From the NCBI RefSeq assembly GCF_026242055.1, contig NZ_JAPJDL010000025.1:1-64000 (forward strand): a DNA stretch of 64,000 bases, read 5' to 3'. The number at the start of each line of letters is the position of its first letter. Positions within the stretch are counted from its first letter, which is position 1. The notes beneath the pieces were generated by a model. That model saw only the letters and a list, made by a program, of their open reading frames with translations. It was not told where the DNA came from and did no database searches. Both the position numbers and the translations under genes were made by a program. Source of the stretch: Lentzea sp. NEAU-D7. Lineage in GTDB: Bacteria > Actinomycetota > Actinomycetes > Mycobacteriales > Pseudonocardiaceae. Positions 7,022-15,888 of this stretch are shown piece after piece.

Positions 7022-9556
7022 AAGGTGAGATGGCGGCGCGGACTGGCCGCCGTAGCGATTGCCCTGTCGTCATTGGCGACGGTCGAGGCCGCGGACGCGG
7101 CCGACGACTACACGCAGAACGTGACCGCGATCGACGCGACTCAAGCCCGGATCAACTTCACGCCGACGACCCCTGCCCTCTACGTCGACGTGCACTACCT
7201 GATCTCCGGCCAATCGCAGCAGAACTTCCGGATGACCAACAACGCCGGGACCTGGCAGAAGACCGTCGGGTCGCTGTCGGCCGGCACGGTGATCGACTAC
7301 TGGTTCACCTACGAGAAGTCCGGGCCGCAGTACGACACCCCGCACTTCAGCTACACGCACAACAGCGCGCCGCAACCGGTCGCGACGCCGACTTTCAGCC
7401 CGCCTGGCGGCACGTACGCGACGGCCCAGACGGTGACGATCTCCACCGCCACCTCGGGTGCGACGATCCGCTACACGGTCGACGGCTCGACGCCGACCAG
7501 CAGTTCTCCCGTCTACAGCGGGCCGATCTCGGTGCCCAGCAACAGGACCGTCAACGCGATCGGGATCAAGTCGGGGCAGCCGAACTCGTCGGTGGGCTCC
7601 GCCTCGTACGTGATCGGCACGCCGGTGGCGACGCCGACGTTCAGCCCGCCGGGTGGCGCCTACGCGTCCGCGCAGACCGTGACGATCTCGACGGCGACCT
7701 CCGGCGCGACGATCCGGTACACAGTGGACGGCTCGACGCCGACGGCGTCGTCGCCGGTCTACAGCGGGCCGATCTCCGTGTCCAGCAACAGGACCGTCAG
7801 CGCGATCGGGATCAAGTCCGGCCTCGCCAACTCGGCTGTGGCCAGCGCGACCTACACGATCGGCACGCAGCAGGGGTGTGTGCAGTCGGACAACCCGAAC
7901 TTCGGGCCGAACACGCGCATCTTCGACCCGAGCATGTCCGCCACGAGCATCCAGACGCAGCTCGACATCGACTTCAACAACCAGAAGGACACGCTGACCG
8001 CGCAGATGGCGCCGCGGCGGGTCGCGCACCTGTTCAAGCCGGGCACCTACAACGGCATCCACGACGACGTCGGCTACTACACGTCCGTCGCGGGCCTCGG
8101 CAAGAACCCCGGTGACGTGCTGATCAACGGCGACATCACCGTGGACGCGTTCAACGAGTCCGACAAGGGCGTGGCACTGCAGAACTTCTGGCGCTCCGCC
8201 GAGAACATGGCCGTCAACCCGGCCAGCGGCACGAACCGCTGGGCTGTGGCCCAGGCGGCGCCGTTCCGCCGCATGGACGTCCGCGGCAACCTGGCGCTCT
8301 ACCCGGCGAGCTACGGGTTCGCGTCCGGTGGTTACACGGCCGACACCCGCGTGTCCGGCCAGACGGCGTCGGTCTCGCAGCAGCAGTGGTACACGCGCGA
8401 CACCAACTACGGCAGCTGGAACGGCGGCGTGTGGAACATGGTGTTCTCCGGAACGCCGGGCGCACCCGCGACCACGTTCCCGAACCCGCCGTCGACGAAC
8501 CTCGCGACGACGCCGATCTCGCGCGACGTGCCCTACCTCTACCTCGACGGCAACCAGTACAGGGTGTTCCTGCCCTCCCTGCGCACCAACGCCTCCGGTG
8601 CGTCGTGGATCAACGGCGGCACGCCCGGCACCTCGTTGCCGATGAGCCAGTTCTACGTCGTGAAGTCCGGCGACACCGCCGCGACCATCAACGCGGCGCT
8701 GGGCCAGGGCTGCAACCTGTTCTTCACGCCCGGCATCTACAACGTCAACCAGACGATCAACATCACGCGGCCCAACACCGTCGTGCTGGGCATCGGCTAC
8801 GCGACGATCGTGCCGCAGAACGGCGTCACCGCCATGCAGGTCGCGGACGTCGACGGCGTGCGGATCAAGGGCATCCTGTTCGACGCGGGCACGACCCTGT
8901 CGAACTCGCTGCTGACCGTCGGCCCGGCGGGTTCGTCGGCGTCGCACGCGTCCAACCCGACCACCCTGCAGGACGTGTTCTTCCGCGTCGGCGGGGCGAT
9001 CGCGGGCAAGGCGACGAACAGCCTCGTCGTCAACAGCCACAACACGATCATCGACCACAGCTGGATCTGGCGGGCCGACCACGGCAACGCCGGCACCTGG
9101 GGCTGGGACGAGGCCATCGGTGACACCGGCCTGGTCGTGAACGGCAACGACGTGCTGGCCACCGGCCTGTTCGTCGAGCACTACCAGAAGTACCAGACCA
9201 TCTGGAACGGCGAGCGCGGGCGGACCATCTTCTACCAGAACGAGATGCCGTACGACGTGCCGAACCAGGCGATCTGGAACAGGCCGAACGGGCAGGCCGG
9301 GTACGCGGCCTACAAGGTCGGCGACAACGTCACCACGCACGAGGCGTGGGGGCTCGGCAGCTACTGCTTCTTCAACGTCAACCCGTCCGTGCGGGCCGAG
9401 AACGCGTTCGAGGTGCCCAACCGCCCCGGCGTGAGGATGCACAACCTGCTGACCGTGTCGCTCAACTACCAGGGCACGATCACCCACGTGATCAACAACG
9501 TGGGTGGGGTGACACCACCGGGCACGGTGCCGGTGAACGTCGTCAGCTACCCGTAG
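7007..9556 (+). CDS. secreted beta-helix polysaccharide-active protein with CBM56-like and two CHB_HEX_C domains
   Basis: An 849-residue exported protein. A signal peptide (about 1-32, ending VEAADA) is followed by a CBM56-like beta-1,3-glucan-binding module (about 33-120, with VDVHYLISG, QNFRMTNNAG and DYWFTYEKSG). Two near-identical repeats of the chitobiase C-terminal type come next (about 125-287; TVTISTATSGATIRYTVDGS occurs in both). The rest (about 295-849) looks like a right-handed beta-helix of the pectate-lyase superfamily, seen in polysaccharide lyases and GH55/GH87-type glucanases. Related proteins have been mislabelled adenylyl cyclase; nothing here supports that. The start is GTG at 7007, or GTG at 7025, which would place the operator wholly upstream. 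A beta-glucan substrate is inferred from the CBM only. Confidence 0.75.
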   Translation: MRALSKVRWRRGLAAVAIALSSLATVEAADAADDYTQNVTAIDATQARINFTPTTPALYVDVHYLISGQSQQNFRMTNNAGTWQKTVGSLSAGTVIDYWFTYEKSGPQYDTPHFSYTHNSAPQPVATPTFSPPGGTYATAQTVTISTATSGATIRYTVDGSTPTSSSPVYSGPISVPSNRTVNAIGIKSGQPNSSVGSASYVIGTPVATPTFSPPGGAYASAQTVTISTATSGATIRYTVDGSTPTASSPVYSGPISVSSNRTVSAIGIKSGLANSAVASATYTIGTQQGCVQSDNPNFGPNTRIFDPSMSATSIQTQLDIDFNNQKDTLTAQMAPRRVAHLFKPGTYNGIHDDVGYYTSVAGLGKNPGDVLINGDITVDAFNESDKGVALQNFWRSAENMAVNPASGTNRWAVAQAAPFRRMDVRGNLALYPASYGFASGGYTADTRVSGQTASVSQQQWYTRDTNYGSWNGGVWNMVFSGTPGAPATTFPNPPSTNLATTPISRDVPYLYLDGNQYRVFLPSLRTNASGASWINGGTPGTSLPMSQFYVVKSGDTAATINAALGQGCNLFFTPGIYNVNQTINITRPNTVVLGIGYATIVPQNGVTAMQVADVDGVRIKGILFDAGTTLSNSLLTVGPAGSSASHASNPTTLQDVFFRVGGAIAGKATNSLVVNSHNTIIDHSWIWRADHGNAGTWGWDEAIGDTGLVVNGNDVLATGLFVEHYQKYQTIWNGERGRTIFYQNEMPYDVPNQAIWNRPNGQAGYAAYKVGDNVTTHEAWGLGSYCFFNVNPSVRAENAFEVPNRPGVRMHNLLTVSLNYQGTITHVINNVGGVTPPGTVPVNVVSYP

Positions 9557-9570
9557 TCACACCTCGACAT

Positions 9571-9600
9571 GCGGCCCGTCACCTCAGGTGGCGGGCCGTA
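9571..9600 (+). terminator. intrinsic-type hairpin after the beta-helix gene
   Basis: A 12-bp stem with one G-T pair (9572-9583 and 9587-9598) and a 3-base loop begins 15 bases after the stop codon. There is no T-run, as usual for GC-rich actinobacterial terminators. Confidence 0.75.
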
Positions 9601-9674
9601 TTCGTGATCGAGCGGCATCGGCCGCCATCCAGCCGATTTCGTGTCGGGCACGCGTCATTGCGATGATGCGTGCC

Positions 9675-10055
9675 ATGTCGATCGACCGGGGTGCCGAGTT
9701 CGCCGAGTTCTGGACCGAACGGCACCTGTGCACGTTGTCCACCGTCCGTCCCGACGGGACTCCGCACGTGGTGCCCGTCGGCGTCACGCTCGACGCCGAG
9801 AACGGCATCGCGCGGGTCATCACCTCCGGCGCGTCGTGGAAGGTCAAGCACGTCCGCAAGGCCGGGTACGCCGCTGTGTGCCAGGTGGACGGTCGGCGCT
9901 GGTCCACGCTGGAGGGTCCGGCCGTCGTGCGCGACGACGTGGAATCCGTGCGGGAGGCCGAGCGGCGGTACGCGGTGCGCTACCGGCAGCCGCGGGTCAA
10001 CCCGGCGCGGGTCGTGATCGAGATCCAGGTGAAGCGTGTCACCGGCACCGTCTGA
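9675..10055 (+). CDS. PPOX-class F420-dependent/FMN-binding family protein (Rv1155-like)
   Basis: A 126-residue split-barrel flavin or F420-binding protein. Family features are the start FWTERHLCTLSTVRPDGTPH, the VPVG strand, the SWKVKHVRKAG segment and RVVIEIQVKRVTG at the C-terminus. The substrate is unknown; relatives include F420-dependent reductases of biliverdin and other compounds. It overlaps cobL by 20 bases and heads the forward cobalamin operon, which suggests co-expression with corrin synthesis, but no cobalamin role is established. ATG codons 9 and 12 bases upstream are alternative starts. GATGAT lies 7 bases upstream of the chosen ATG. Confidence 0.82.
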   Translation: MSIDRGAEFAEFWTERHLCTLSTVRPDGTPHVVPVGVTLDAENGIARVITSGASWKVKHVRKAGYAAVCQVDGRRWSTLEGPAVVRDDVESVREAERRYAVRYRQPRVNPARVVIEIQVKRVTGTV

Positions 10056-11181
10056 CGTCGTGGTCGTCGGCATCGGGGCCGACGGGTGGGACGGGCTTTC
10101 CCCCGCCGCCCAGCAGGCGGTGTCCCGCTCGCGCGTGCTGATGGGCTCGCGCCGTCAGCTCGACCTGGTGCCGGGGGAGTTCGAGCGGGTCGCGTGGCCG
10201 TCGCCGCTGGTACCGGCGTTGCCCGAGCTGTTCGAGAAGTACCGCGACGTGTGCGTGCTCGCCTCCGGCGACCCCATGTTCCACGGCATCGGCACGACCC
10301 TGGTGCGGCTGCTGGGCGACCGCGTGACGGTGATCCCGCACCCGTCCTCCGTGTCGCTCGCCTGCGCCCGCCTCGGCTGGGCGTTGAACGAGGTCGAGGT
10401 CGTGTCGCTGGTGGCCCGATCCGCCGACCTGCTACGCCCCGTGTTGACGCCGGGACAGCGCGTGCTCGTGCTCGGTGGCGACCCGGCAACCGTTGCGGCA
10501 CTGGCCGGGGACATCACTGTGCTCGAACAGCTAGGTGGGCCCGCCGAGCGGGTTTACCCTTGGTCCGGGCAGGACTCGGACCCGCTGTGCGTGATCGCGG
10601 TCGAGTACCGCGGGAGCGCTCTCTCACGGGTCCCCGGACTGCCCGACGACGTGTACGAATCCGATGGCCAGCTGACGAAGCGAGAGGTGCGGGCTATTTC
10701 GCTGTCGAGATTGGCGCCGCTGCCCGGGCAGCTGCTGTGGGACGTCGGGGCGGGGTCGGGTTCCATCGCGATCGAGTGGGCGCGAACGCATCCGACGTGC
10801 CGGGCGATCGCCGTCGAGCAGTCGGTCGAACGCGCAGAGCGAATCGCCGGTAACGCTGCGTCTCTGGGTGTGCCCGGTGTGGAGGTCCACATCGGACGGG
10901 CACCGGAGGCGTTGGAAGGGCTGGAGAAGCCCGACGCGATCTTCATCGGCGGCGGCGTGACGGTGCCCGGTCTGCTTCAGGCCTGCTGGGACGCTTTGGC
11001 GGCGGGCGGTCGTCTGGTCGTCAACGCGGTGACGCTGGAGTCCGAGGCCGTGGTCGCCCAGTGGTACGCGAGGCTTGGCGGTGACCTGGTGCGGATCTCG
11101 GTGAACCGCGGCTCCGCGGTCGGCAAGTTCACCGGGTGGCGGCCGCACATGCCCGTGACGACGTGGAGCGTGACGAAGTGA
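10036..11181 (+). CDS. cobL: precorrin-6Y C5,15-methyltransferase (decarboxylating)
   Basis: A 381-residue CbiE-CbiT fusion. The N-terminal half (about 8-195) is an SAM-dependent tetrapyrrole methylase (VVGIGADGWDGLS, and LASGDPMFHGIG). The C-terminal half (about 205-381) is a Rossmann methyltransferase with the SAM motif LLWDVGAGSGSIAIEW; this CbiT part also carries the C12 acetate decarboxylation. It methylates C5 and C15 of precorrin-6B in the aerobic cobalamin pathway. The GTG start overlaps the upstream gene, and the stop overlaps the GTG of cobM. Confidence 0.95.
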   Translation: MSPAPSDVVVVGIGADGWDGLSPAAQQAVSRSRVLMGSRRQLDLVPGEFERVAWPSPLVPALPELFEKYRDVCVLASGDPMFHGIGTTLVRLLGDRVTVIPHPSSVSLACARLGWALNEVEVVSLVARSADLLRPVLTPGQRVLVLGGDPATVAALAGDITVLEQLGGPAERVYPWSGQDSDPLCVIAVEYRGSALSRVPGLPDDVYESDGQLTKREVRAISLSRLAPLPGQLLWDVGAGSGSIAIEWARTHPTCRAIAVEQSVERAERIAGNAASLGVPGVEVHIGRAPEALEGLEKPDAIFIGGGVTVPGLLQACWDALAAGGRLVVNAVTLESEAVVAQWYARLGGDLVRISVNRGSAVGKFTGWRPHMPVTTWSVTK

Positions 11182-11918
11182 CCGTGCACTTCATCGGGGC
11201 CGGGCCCGGAGCGGCCGACCTGATCACGGTGCGGGGGCGGTCGCTGATCGAGTCGTCGCCGGTGTGCCTGTACGCGGGAGCGCTGGTGCCGGTCGAGCTG
11301 CTGGACTTCTGCCCCGCGGGCGCGCGCAAGGTCGACACCGCGTCGCTGACGCTGGACGAGATCGTCGCCGAGCTGGTCGCCGCCTCGGAGCAGGGGCTGG
11401 ACGTGGCGCGGCTGCACTCCGGGGACCCTTCGGTGTTCAGCGCGATGGCCGAGCAGATGCGCCGGCTGGACGCGCTGGGCATCGCCTACGACGTGACTCC
11501 CGGCGTCCCGGCCTTCGCGGCCGCGGCGGCGTCGTTGCAGCGCGAGCTGACCGTGCCCGGGGTCGGGCAGACGGTCATCCTGACGCGCACCTCGCAGCGC
11601 GCCACGCCGATGCCCGAGGGCGAGGACCTGGACACGCTGGGCCGCAGTCACGCGACTCTCGTGCTGCACCTCGCCGTGCAGCGGATCTCGGACCTGGTCG
11701 CGGAACTGGTGCCGAACTACGGGCTCGACTGCCCGGTCGCGGTGGTCGCCTACGCGTCACGGGAGGACGAGGTCGTGCTGCGGGGAACGCTGGACGACAT
11801 CGCCGCGCAGGTCGAGGCCGCCGGGATCAAGCGGACCGCGGTGATCATCGTCGGGCGGACGCTCGGCGCCACGCAGTTCCCGGACAGCCACCTGTACTCG
11901 GCCACGCGGGTTCGATGA
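11178..11918 (+). CDS. cobM: precorrin-4 C11-methyltransferase
   Basis: A 246-residue CobM/CbiF-type SAM-dependent uroporphyrinogen-III-methylase family enzyme. Motifs are VHFIGAGPGAADLITVRG at the start, LHSGDPSVFSAMAEQM at about 79-94, and the loop TPGVPAFAAAAASL. It adds the C11 methyl in corrin synthesis. The start is the GTG that overlaps the cobL stop; longer upstream frames lie inside cobL. The stop overlaps the ATG of cobK by four bases, so translation is coupled. Confidence 0.95.
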   Translation: MTVHFIGAGPGAADLITVRGRSLIESSPVCLYAGALVPVELLDFCPAGARKVDTASLTLDEIVAELVAASEQGLDVARLHSGDPSVFSAMAEQMRRLDALGIAYDVTPGVPAFAAAAASLQRELTVPGVGQTVILTRTSQRATPMPEGEDLDTLGRSHATLVLHLAVQRISDLVAELVPNYGLDCPVAVVAYASREDEVVLRGTLDDIAAQVEAAGIKRTAVIIVGRTLGATQFPDSHLYSATRVR

Positions 11919-12616
11919 TCCTGATCCTCGGCGGCACGGGGGAAGCACGCGCGCTCGCCTCCCGCGTGCCCGCCGTGTCCTCGCTGGCGGGCCGGGTGAG
12001 CAATCCCGCCCTCCCCGCCGGCGAGGTCCGGATCGGCGGGTTCGGCGGGGTCGACGGACTCGAGCGGTGGTTGCGGGACAACGACGTCCACGCCGTGGTC
12101 GACGCGACCCACCCCTTCGCGCGGCAGATCACCGCGAACGCCTTCGAGGCCTGCTCACGGGTGGGTGTGCCGTTCCTGATCCTGCGGCGGCCGGGCTTCA
12201 CCCCGCAGCCCGGATGGCGGTGGGTGGACAGCGTTGCCGACGCCGCGCGGGACCTGCCGGGGGAGAGGGTGTTCCTGACGACCGGGCGGCAGGACCTCGC
12301 GGAGTTCGCCGGGTGCCCGCAGTGGTTCCTGGCCCGGATGGTCGAGCCTCCGGAGCCGCCGATGCCACACCGCATCGAGGTGCTGCTCTCGCGCGGTCCG
12401 TTCACCGTGGACGGTGAGCTGGAGCTGATGCGCTCGCACGAGATCGACGTGCTCGTCACCAAGGACAGCGGCGGCTCGATGACGTCGGCCAAGCTCGAAG
12501 CCGCTCGTCGGCTCGGCGTGCCGGTCGTGATCGTGCGCCGGCCACCGCTCCCACCCGCGGAGACGGTGGCCGACGTCGACGCCGCCGTCAGCTGGTTGGG
12601 TACCGCCGGGGCGTGA
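11915..12616 (+). CDS. cobK: precorrin-6A reductase
   Basis: A 233-residue CobK/CbiJ protein. It has the N-terminal nucleotide-binding motif ILILGGTGEARALA, the VDATHPFARQITANA segment and the conserved TKDSGG region near residue 185 (VLVTKDSGGSMTSAKLEAA). It reduces precorrin-6A to 6B using NADPH. It is the last forward gene of this cluster, and its 3' end overlaps the convergent cobIJ gene by 29 bases. Confidence 0.95.
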   Translation: MILILGGTGEARALASRVPAVSSLAGRVSNPALPAGEVRIGGFGGVDGLERWLRDNDVHAVVDATHPFARQITANAFEACSRVGVPFLILRRPGFTPQPGWRWVDSVADAARDLPGERVFLTTGRQDLAEFAGCPQWFLARMVEPPEPPMPHRIEVLLSRGPFTVDGELELMRSHEIDVLVTKDSGGSMTSAKLEAARRLGVPVVIVRRPPLPPAETVADVDAAVSWLGTAGA

Positions 12617-14039
12617 AGACGACGCCCTGGGGCGTCACGACCGTCTGCGACGAGCCGATGATCAGCAGGCAGCGCATGTCGATCGTCGCCGGGTCGAGGG
12701 CGCCCAGCGTGAGGACGCGGATCTCCTCCTCCGGCCCGCCGACGTCACGTCCGACGACGATCGGGGTGTCCTGGCCGCGGTGCTTGAGCAGCAGGTCGCG
12801 CATGTCCGCCACCTGGTGCGTGCGGGCCTTGGACGCCGGGTTGTAGATCGCGATGACCAGGTCGGCCTTGGCCGTGGCCTCAAGGCGTTCGGCGATCACA
12901 TCCCACGGCTTGAGCCTGTCGCTCAACGAGATCACCGCGTAGTCGTGGCCGAGCGGTGCGCCCGCCTTGGCCGCGACGGCGTTCGCCGCCGTGACGCCCG
13001 GGAGGACGCGGACCGGCACGTCCGCGGACTCCGCGGCGACCTCCAGCACGGCGGTGGCCATCGCGAACACGCCCGGATCGCCCGACGACACGACGGCGAC
13101 CCGTGAGCCCTTCCTCGCCAGGTCCAGGGCGAACGCCGCGCGCTCGGACTCGACCTGGTTGTGCGAGGAGTGCCGCTTCTGGCCGGGACGCTCGGGAACC
13201 CGGTCGAGGTAGGTGCTGTAGCCGACCAGTTCGTCGGCGGCTTCGAGCTCCTGGCGTGCTTCGGGCGTGAGCCACGTGCGAGCTCCCGGCCCGAGGCCGA
13301 TGACGACGACCTCGCCCTTCGGCTTCGCCGGCCGGGACTGGCTCGGCAGCACGGCGATGGAGAAGTACGGCACGGTCGCCGGGTCGACGTCGGCCAGCGG
13401 CGCCATCTTCTGACGGCTGCTGGTGGCGCGCTCGACGTACCAGGCGCCGTCGAGCCGGCCTGCCTTCTCCAGCGCCTCGCGGACGTTGCCGAAAGTGCGG
13501 CCGAGCTTGAGGATCGCGGCGCAGTCGGTGTCGGCGAGGCGGGCCGCGAGCTCGTCGGGCGGCAGCGTGCCGGGCAGGATCGTGAGCACCTCGTCGCGTT
13601 CCACCAGCGGGGTGCCGAGGACCGCGGACGCGCCGCTCACCGACGTCACGCCCGGGACGACCTCCCACTCGTAGCGGTCGGCGAGCCGCTTGTGCATGTG
13701 CATGTAGGAGCCGTAGAAGAACGGGTCTCCCGCCGCCAGCACGACGACGTTCCGCCCGGCGTCGAGGTGCGCGGCCAGCTTGCCCGCGGCCTCCTCGTAG
13801 AAGGCGTCGATCTCGCCCTGGTAGTCGTCGGTGTCCTCGGTCGTGACCGGGTAGACGAGCTGTTCCAGGACCTGGCCGTCACGGAAGTAGGGCGCCGCGA
13901 TGGTCTTCGCGACCGACTTGCCGTGCCGGGCGCTGTGGAACGCCACCACGTCGGCCTCGCTGATCAGTCGCGCGGCCTTGACCGTCACGAGTTCCGGGTC
14001 GCCCGGACCCAGGCCGACGCCGTAGAGCTTGCCCGTCAT
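12588..14039 (-). CDS. cobIJ: bifunctional precorrin-2 C20-methyltransferase / precorrin-3B C17-methyltransferase
   Basis: A 483-residue fusion. Residues about 1-235 are CobI ([19 protein letters not shown], then [16 protein letters not shown]) and residues about 242-483 are CobJ ([18 protein letters not shown], then [12 protein letters not shown]). It performs the C20 and C17 (ring-contracting) methylations. The CobI-CobJ fusion is common in actinobacteria. The start ATG was placed after cobH, whose stop it overlaps by four bases. A much longer upstream reading frame is a shadow of cobH. Confidence 0.95.
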   Translation of the reverse strand: MTGKLYGVGLGPGDPELVTVKAARLISEADVVAFHSARHGKSVAKTIAAPYFRDGQVLEQLVYPVTTEDTDDYQGEIDAFYEEAAGKLAAHLDAGRNVVVLAAGDPFFYGSYMHMHKRLADRYEWEVVPGVTSVSGASAVLGTPLVERDEVLTILPGTLPPDELAARLADTDCAAILKLGRTFGNVREALEKAGRLDGAWYVERATSSRQKMAPLADVDPATVPYFSIAVLPSQSRPAKPKGEVVVIGLGPGARTWLTPEARQELEAADELVGYSTYLDRVPERPGQKRHSSHNQVESERAAFALDLARKGSRVAVVSSGDPGVFAMATAVLEVAAESADVPVRVLPGVTAANAVAAKAGAPLGHDYAVISLSDRLKPWDVIAERLEATAKADLVIAIYNPASKARTHQVADMRDLLLKHRGQDTPIVVGRDVGGPEEEIRVLTLGALDPATIDMRCLLIIGSSQTVVTPQGVVFTPRRYPTS

Positions 14040-14656
14040 TCCTCTTCGCTCGCAATCGCGTTGATAGCCGCCGCCGTCATGGCACTGCCGCCGCGCCGGC
14101 CGCGCACCACGAGGTGCTCCAGATCCGTTGCGGCCAAAGCTTCCTTGGACTCCGCCGCCCCGATGAACCCGACCGGGATGCCCAGGACCGCGGCGGGGCG
14201 CGGTGCTCCGGCGGCGATCAGGTCGAGGAGGTGGAACAACGCGGTGGGGGCGTTGCCGATCGCGATCACCGCGCCGTCGAACCGGTCCGCGAGCAGCTCC
14301 AGGGCGGCGGCGCTGCGGGTGTTGCCGATCTCCTGGGCCCGCGCGGGAGTGCGCGGGTCCTGGAGGTAGCAGAGGACCTCGTTGTCCTTCGGCAGGCGGC
14401 GGCGGGTCACGCCGGACGCGACCATGTTGGCGTCGCACAGGATCGGGGCACCGTTGTGCAGTGCCTCGCGCGCGTCCCGCACGACGTTCGGCGAGAACGC
14501 GACGTCGTCCGGCAGGTCGGTCATGCCGCACGCGTGGATCATGCGGACGACGACTTTCGCGACGTCACCGGGGAACCTGGTGAGGTCCGACTCCGCGCGG
14601 ATGGTGGCGAAGGACTGGCGGTAGATCTCCGCCCCGTCCTTGATGTACTGCGTCAC
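14036..14656 (-). CDS. cobH: precorrin-8X methylmutase
   Basis: A 206-residue CobH/CbiC protein that moves the C11 methyl to C12 to give hydrogenobyrinate. The conserved catalytic His is in VRMIHACGM at about residue 41, and other family segments are [26 protein letters not shown] and [16 protein letters not shown]. The GTG start has a good GAGGAG ribosome binding site 6 bases upstream and overlaps the cobG stop by four bases. It is coupled to cobG and cobIJ in one reverse operon. Confidence 0.96.
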   Translation of the reverse strand: MTQYIKDGAEIYRQSFATIRAESDLTRFPGDVAKVVVRMIHACGMTDLPDDVAFSPNVVRDAREALHNGAPILCDANMVASGVTRRRLPKDNEVLCYLQDPRTPARAQEIGNTRSAAALELLADRFDGAVIAIGNAPTALFHLLDLIAAGAPRPAAVLGIPVGFIGAAESKEALAATDLEHLVVRGRRGGSAMTAAAINAIASEEE

Positions 14657-15711
14657 CTGATCTCCTCGTAGCCGTCGCCGGTCGCGACGAACTCGATCAC
14701 ATCGCCGGCGGGACGACCGCACCGGCGGGCACAGCCGGACCAGTGCACCGCGCCGGGCTTGTCGGACCTGGTCCCTAGAATTGAAATTGGGGGTACCCGG
14801 CCCGGCACGTGTGTGTGGTGCGAGGCATCGGTCTGTGCGGGCGCATCGACCCAAGCGTGCACATCGGCCCGTACGTCGGAGAGCGACTTCGCGCAGCCGG
14901 GGCGGCCGGTGCAGGCGCTGACGCCGTGCCAGGGGGAGGCGGGGTCGGTGATCAGACCGGTCACGTCGGTACCGGCGGGCACGACCAGGCTGCGCCACGG
15001 GGTCAGCCGGAACGCGGCGCCGGGGAGCTGTGAGGCGTCCAGCCGGCCCAGCGGAACGCCCGGGGTCAACGGTGAAGGTGCGACAGGAGTCACAGCCGGG
15101 GTGAGGCGAGGGGCGTCGGTGGTGCCGAAGTGAGCGGTGATCTTTCGCACACCGTCGTCCACTTCGGACAGGCGCCAGGCGGGCCCGCGCAGCGACTGGA
15201 ACAGACGGGCGGCGGTCACGACGGCGTCGACGGGGTCGGACACGCGGACACCTGTATCGGTACCGGCGAGCAGGAGCACGTCGCCGACCAGGCCGATGTC
15301 ACCGCCCAGCCCGCTCACCGAAGCGCCGACCGTGACGAGGAAACGCCCTGGTAGCGAGGCCAGCACCGGGTCCGCGCACAGGGCCGCGTCCAGCGCGTCG
15401 ACCAGGGCCTGGTTGTCGTCCAGGGGCGCCGCGACGATGTTGCGGATGCGCTCGTGCGACCAGGAGGGCAGCAGGCCCGCCGCACGCATCCGCTCACCCA
15501 GCTCGACGCCGTCCGCGAGCCCCCTGATCTGGAGGTTCGCCCGCGAGGTCAGCTCGATGGAACCGTTGCCCAGTTCGGCGGCGGCAAGGCGGACGGCATC
15601 CCACTGAGCAGCGGAAAGAGTGCCTCCCGGTACCCGGATGCGCGCCAGCCCGCCGTCGGCCGCGGCGTGCAGCTCGACGGCGCCGGGGCAGGCGTCCGGG
15701 TGACTACGCAT
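14653..15711 (-). CDS. cobG: precorrin-3B synthase
   Basis: A 352-residue member of the sulfite/nitrite reductase fold, the oxygen-dependent enzyme that makes precorrin-3B and so marks the aerobic pathway. Two ferredoxin-like repeats (about 10-70 and 205-250) flank the iron-sulfur region. The Cys ligands are in CTGRPGC and GCARRCG near residues 275-335. The protein is somewhat shorter than Pseudomonas CobG. ATG 15711 was chosen; an extension to 15798 would read antisense through the cobalamin riboswitch. Confidence 0.93.
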   Translation of the reverse strand: MRSHPDACPGAVELHAAADGGLARIRVPGGTLSAAQWDAVRLAAAELGNGSIELTSRANLQIRGLADGVELGERMRAAGLLPSWSHERIRNIVAAPLDDNQALVDALDAALCADPVLASLPGRFLVTVGASVSGLGGDIGLVGDVLLLAGTDTGVRVSDPVDAVVTAARLFQSLRGPAWRLSEVDDGVRKITAHFGTTDAPRLTPAVTPVAPSPLTPGVPLGRLDASQLPGAAFRLTPWRSLVVPAGTDVTGLITDPASPWHGVSACTGRPGCAKSLSDVRADVHAWVDAPAQTDASHHTHVPGRVPPISILGTRSDKPGAVHWSGCARRCGRPAGDVIEFVATGDGYEEIR

Positions 15712-15727
15712 AGGTCGGACTGTAACC

Positions 15728-15880
15728 CGCCGGTTAGGGTGAGCCCGAACGACGAAGCGCAGGAGGAAGCCGGTGCGAATCCGGCGCGGTCCCGCCACTG
15801 TGACCAGCGAACACCGCTGGGAGTCAGGAACTCCGCTTCGCCGTCACCCGCACTTTGGGGCGAGGACCCCACGAGGGATG
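15728..15880 (+). promoter_or_regulatory. cobalamin (AdoCbl) riboswitch upstream of cobN
   Basis: The conserved core GAAGCCGGTGCGAATCCGGC begins near 15765 and is followed by the box GGTCCCGCCACTGTGA (near 15788-15803), with AGTCAGGAA of the J6/3 or L6 region at 15822-15830. These are hallmark elements of the class I cobalamin riboswitch. A GGGG/CCCC helix (near 15857-15870) and a GAGGGATGGAG ribosome binding site follow, so control of translation start of cobN is likely. Exact 5' and 3' limits are approximate. Confidence 0.93.
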
Positions 15881-15888
15881 GAGCCTGC

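Noticed and set aside
7070-9487. Long reverse-strand open frame (805 codons) opposite the beta-helix gene
   Set aside because: It is Arg/Val/Asp-rich low-complexity sequence with no family motifs and mirrors the forward gene, which has clear domains and a signal peptide. High GC makes such shadow frames common.
15454-15888. Upstream extension of cobN by 145 codons
   Set aside because: It would translate the cobalamin riboswitch and the antisense of cobG. The GTG after the riboswitch has a ribosome binding site and matches the CobN N-terminus.
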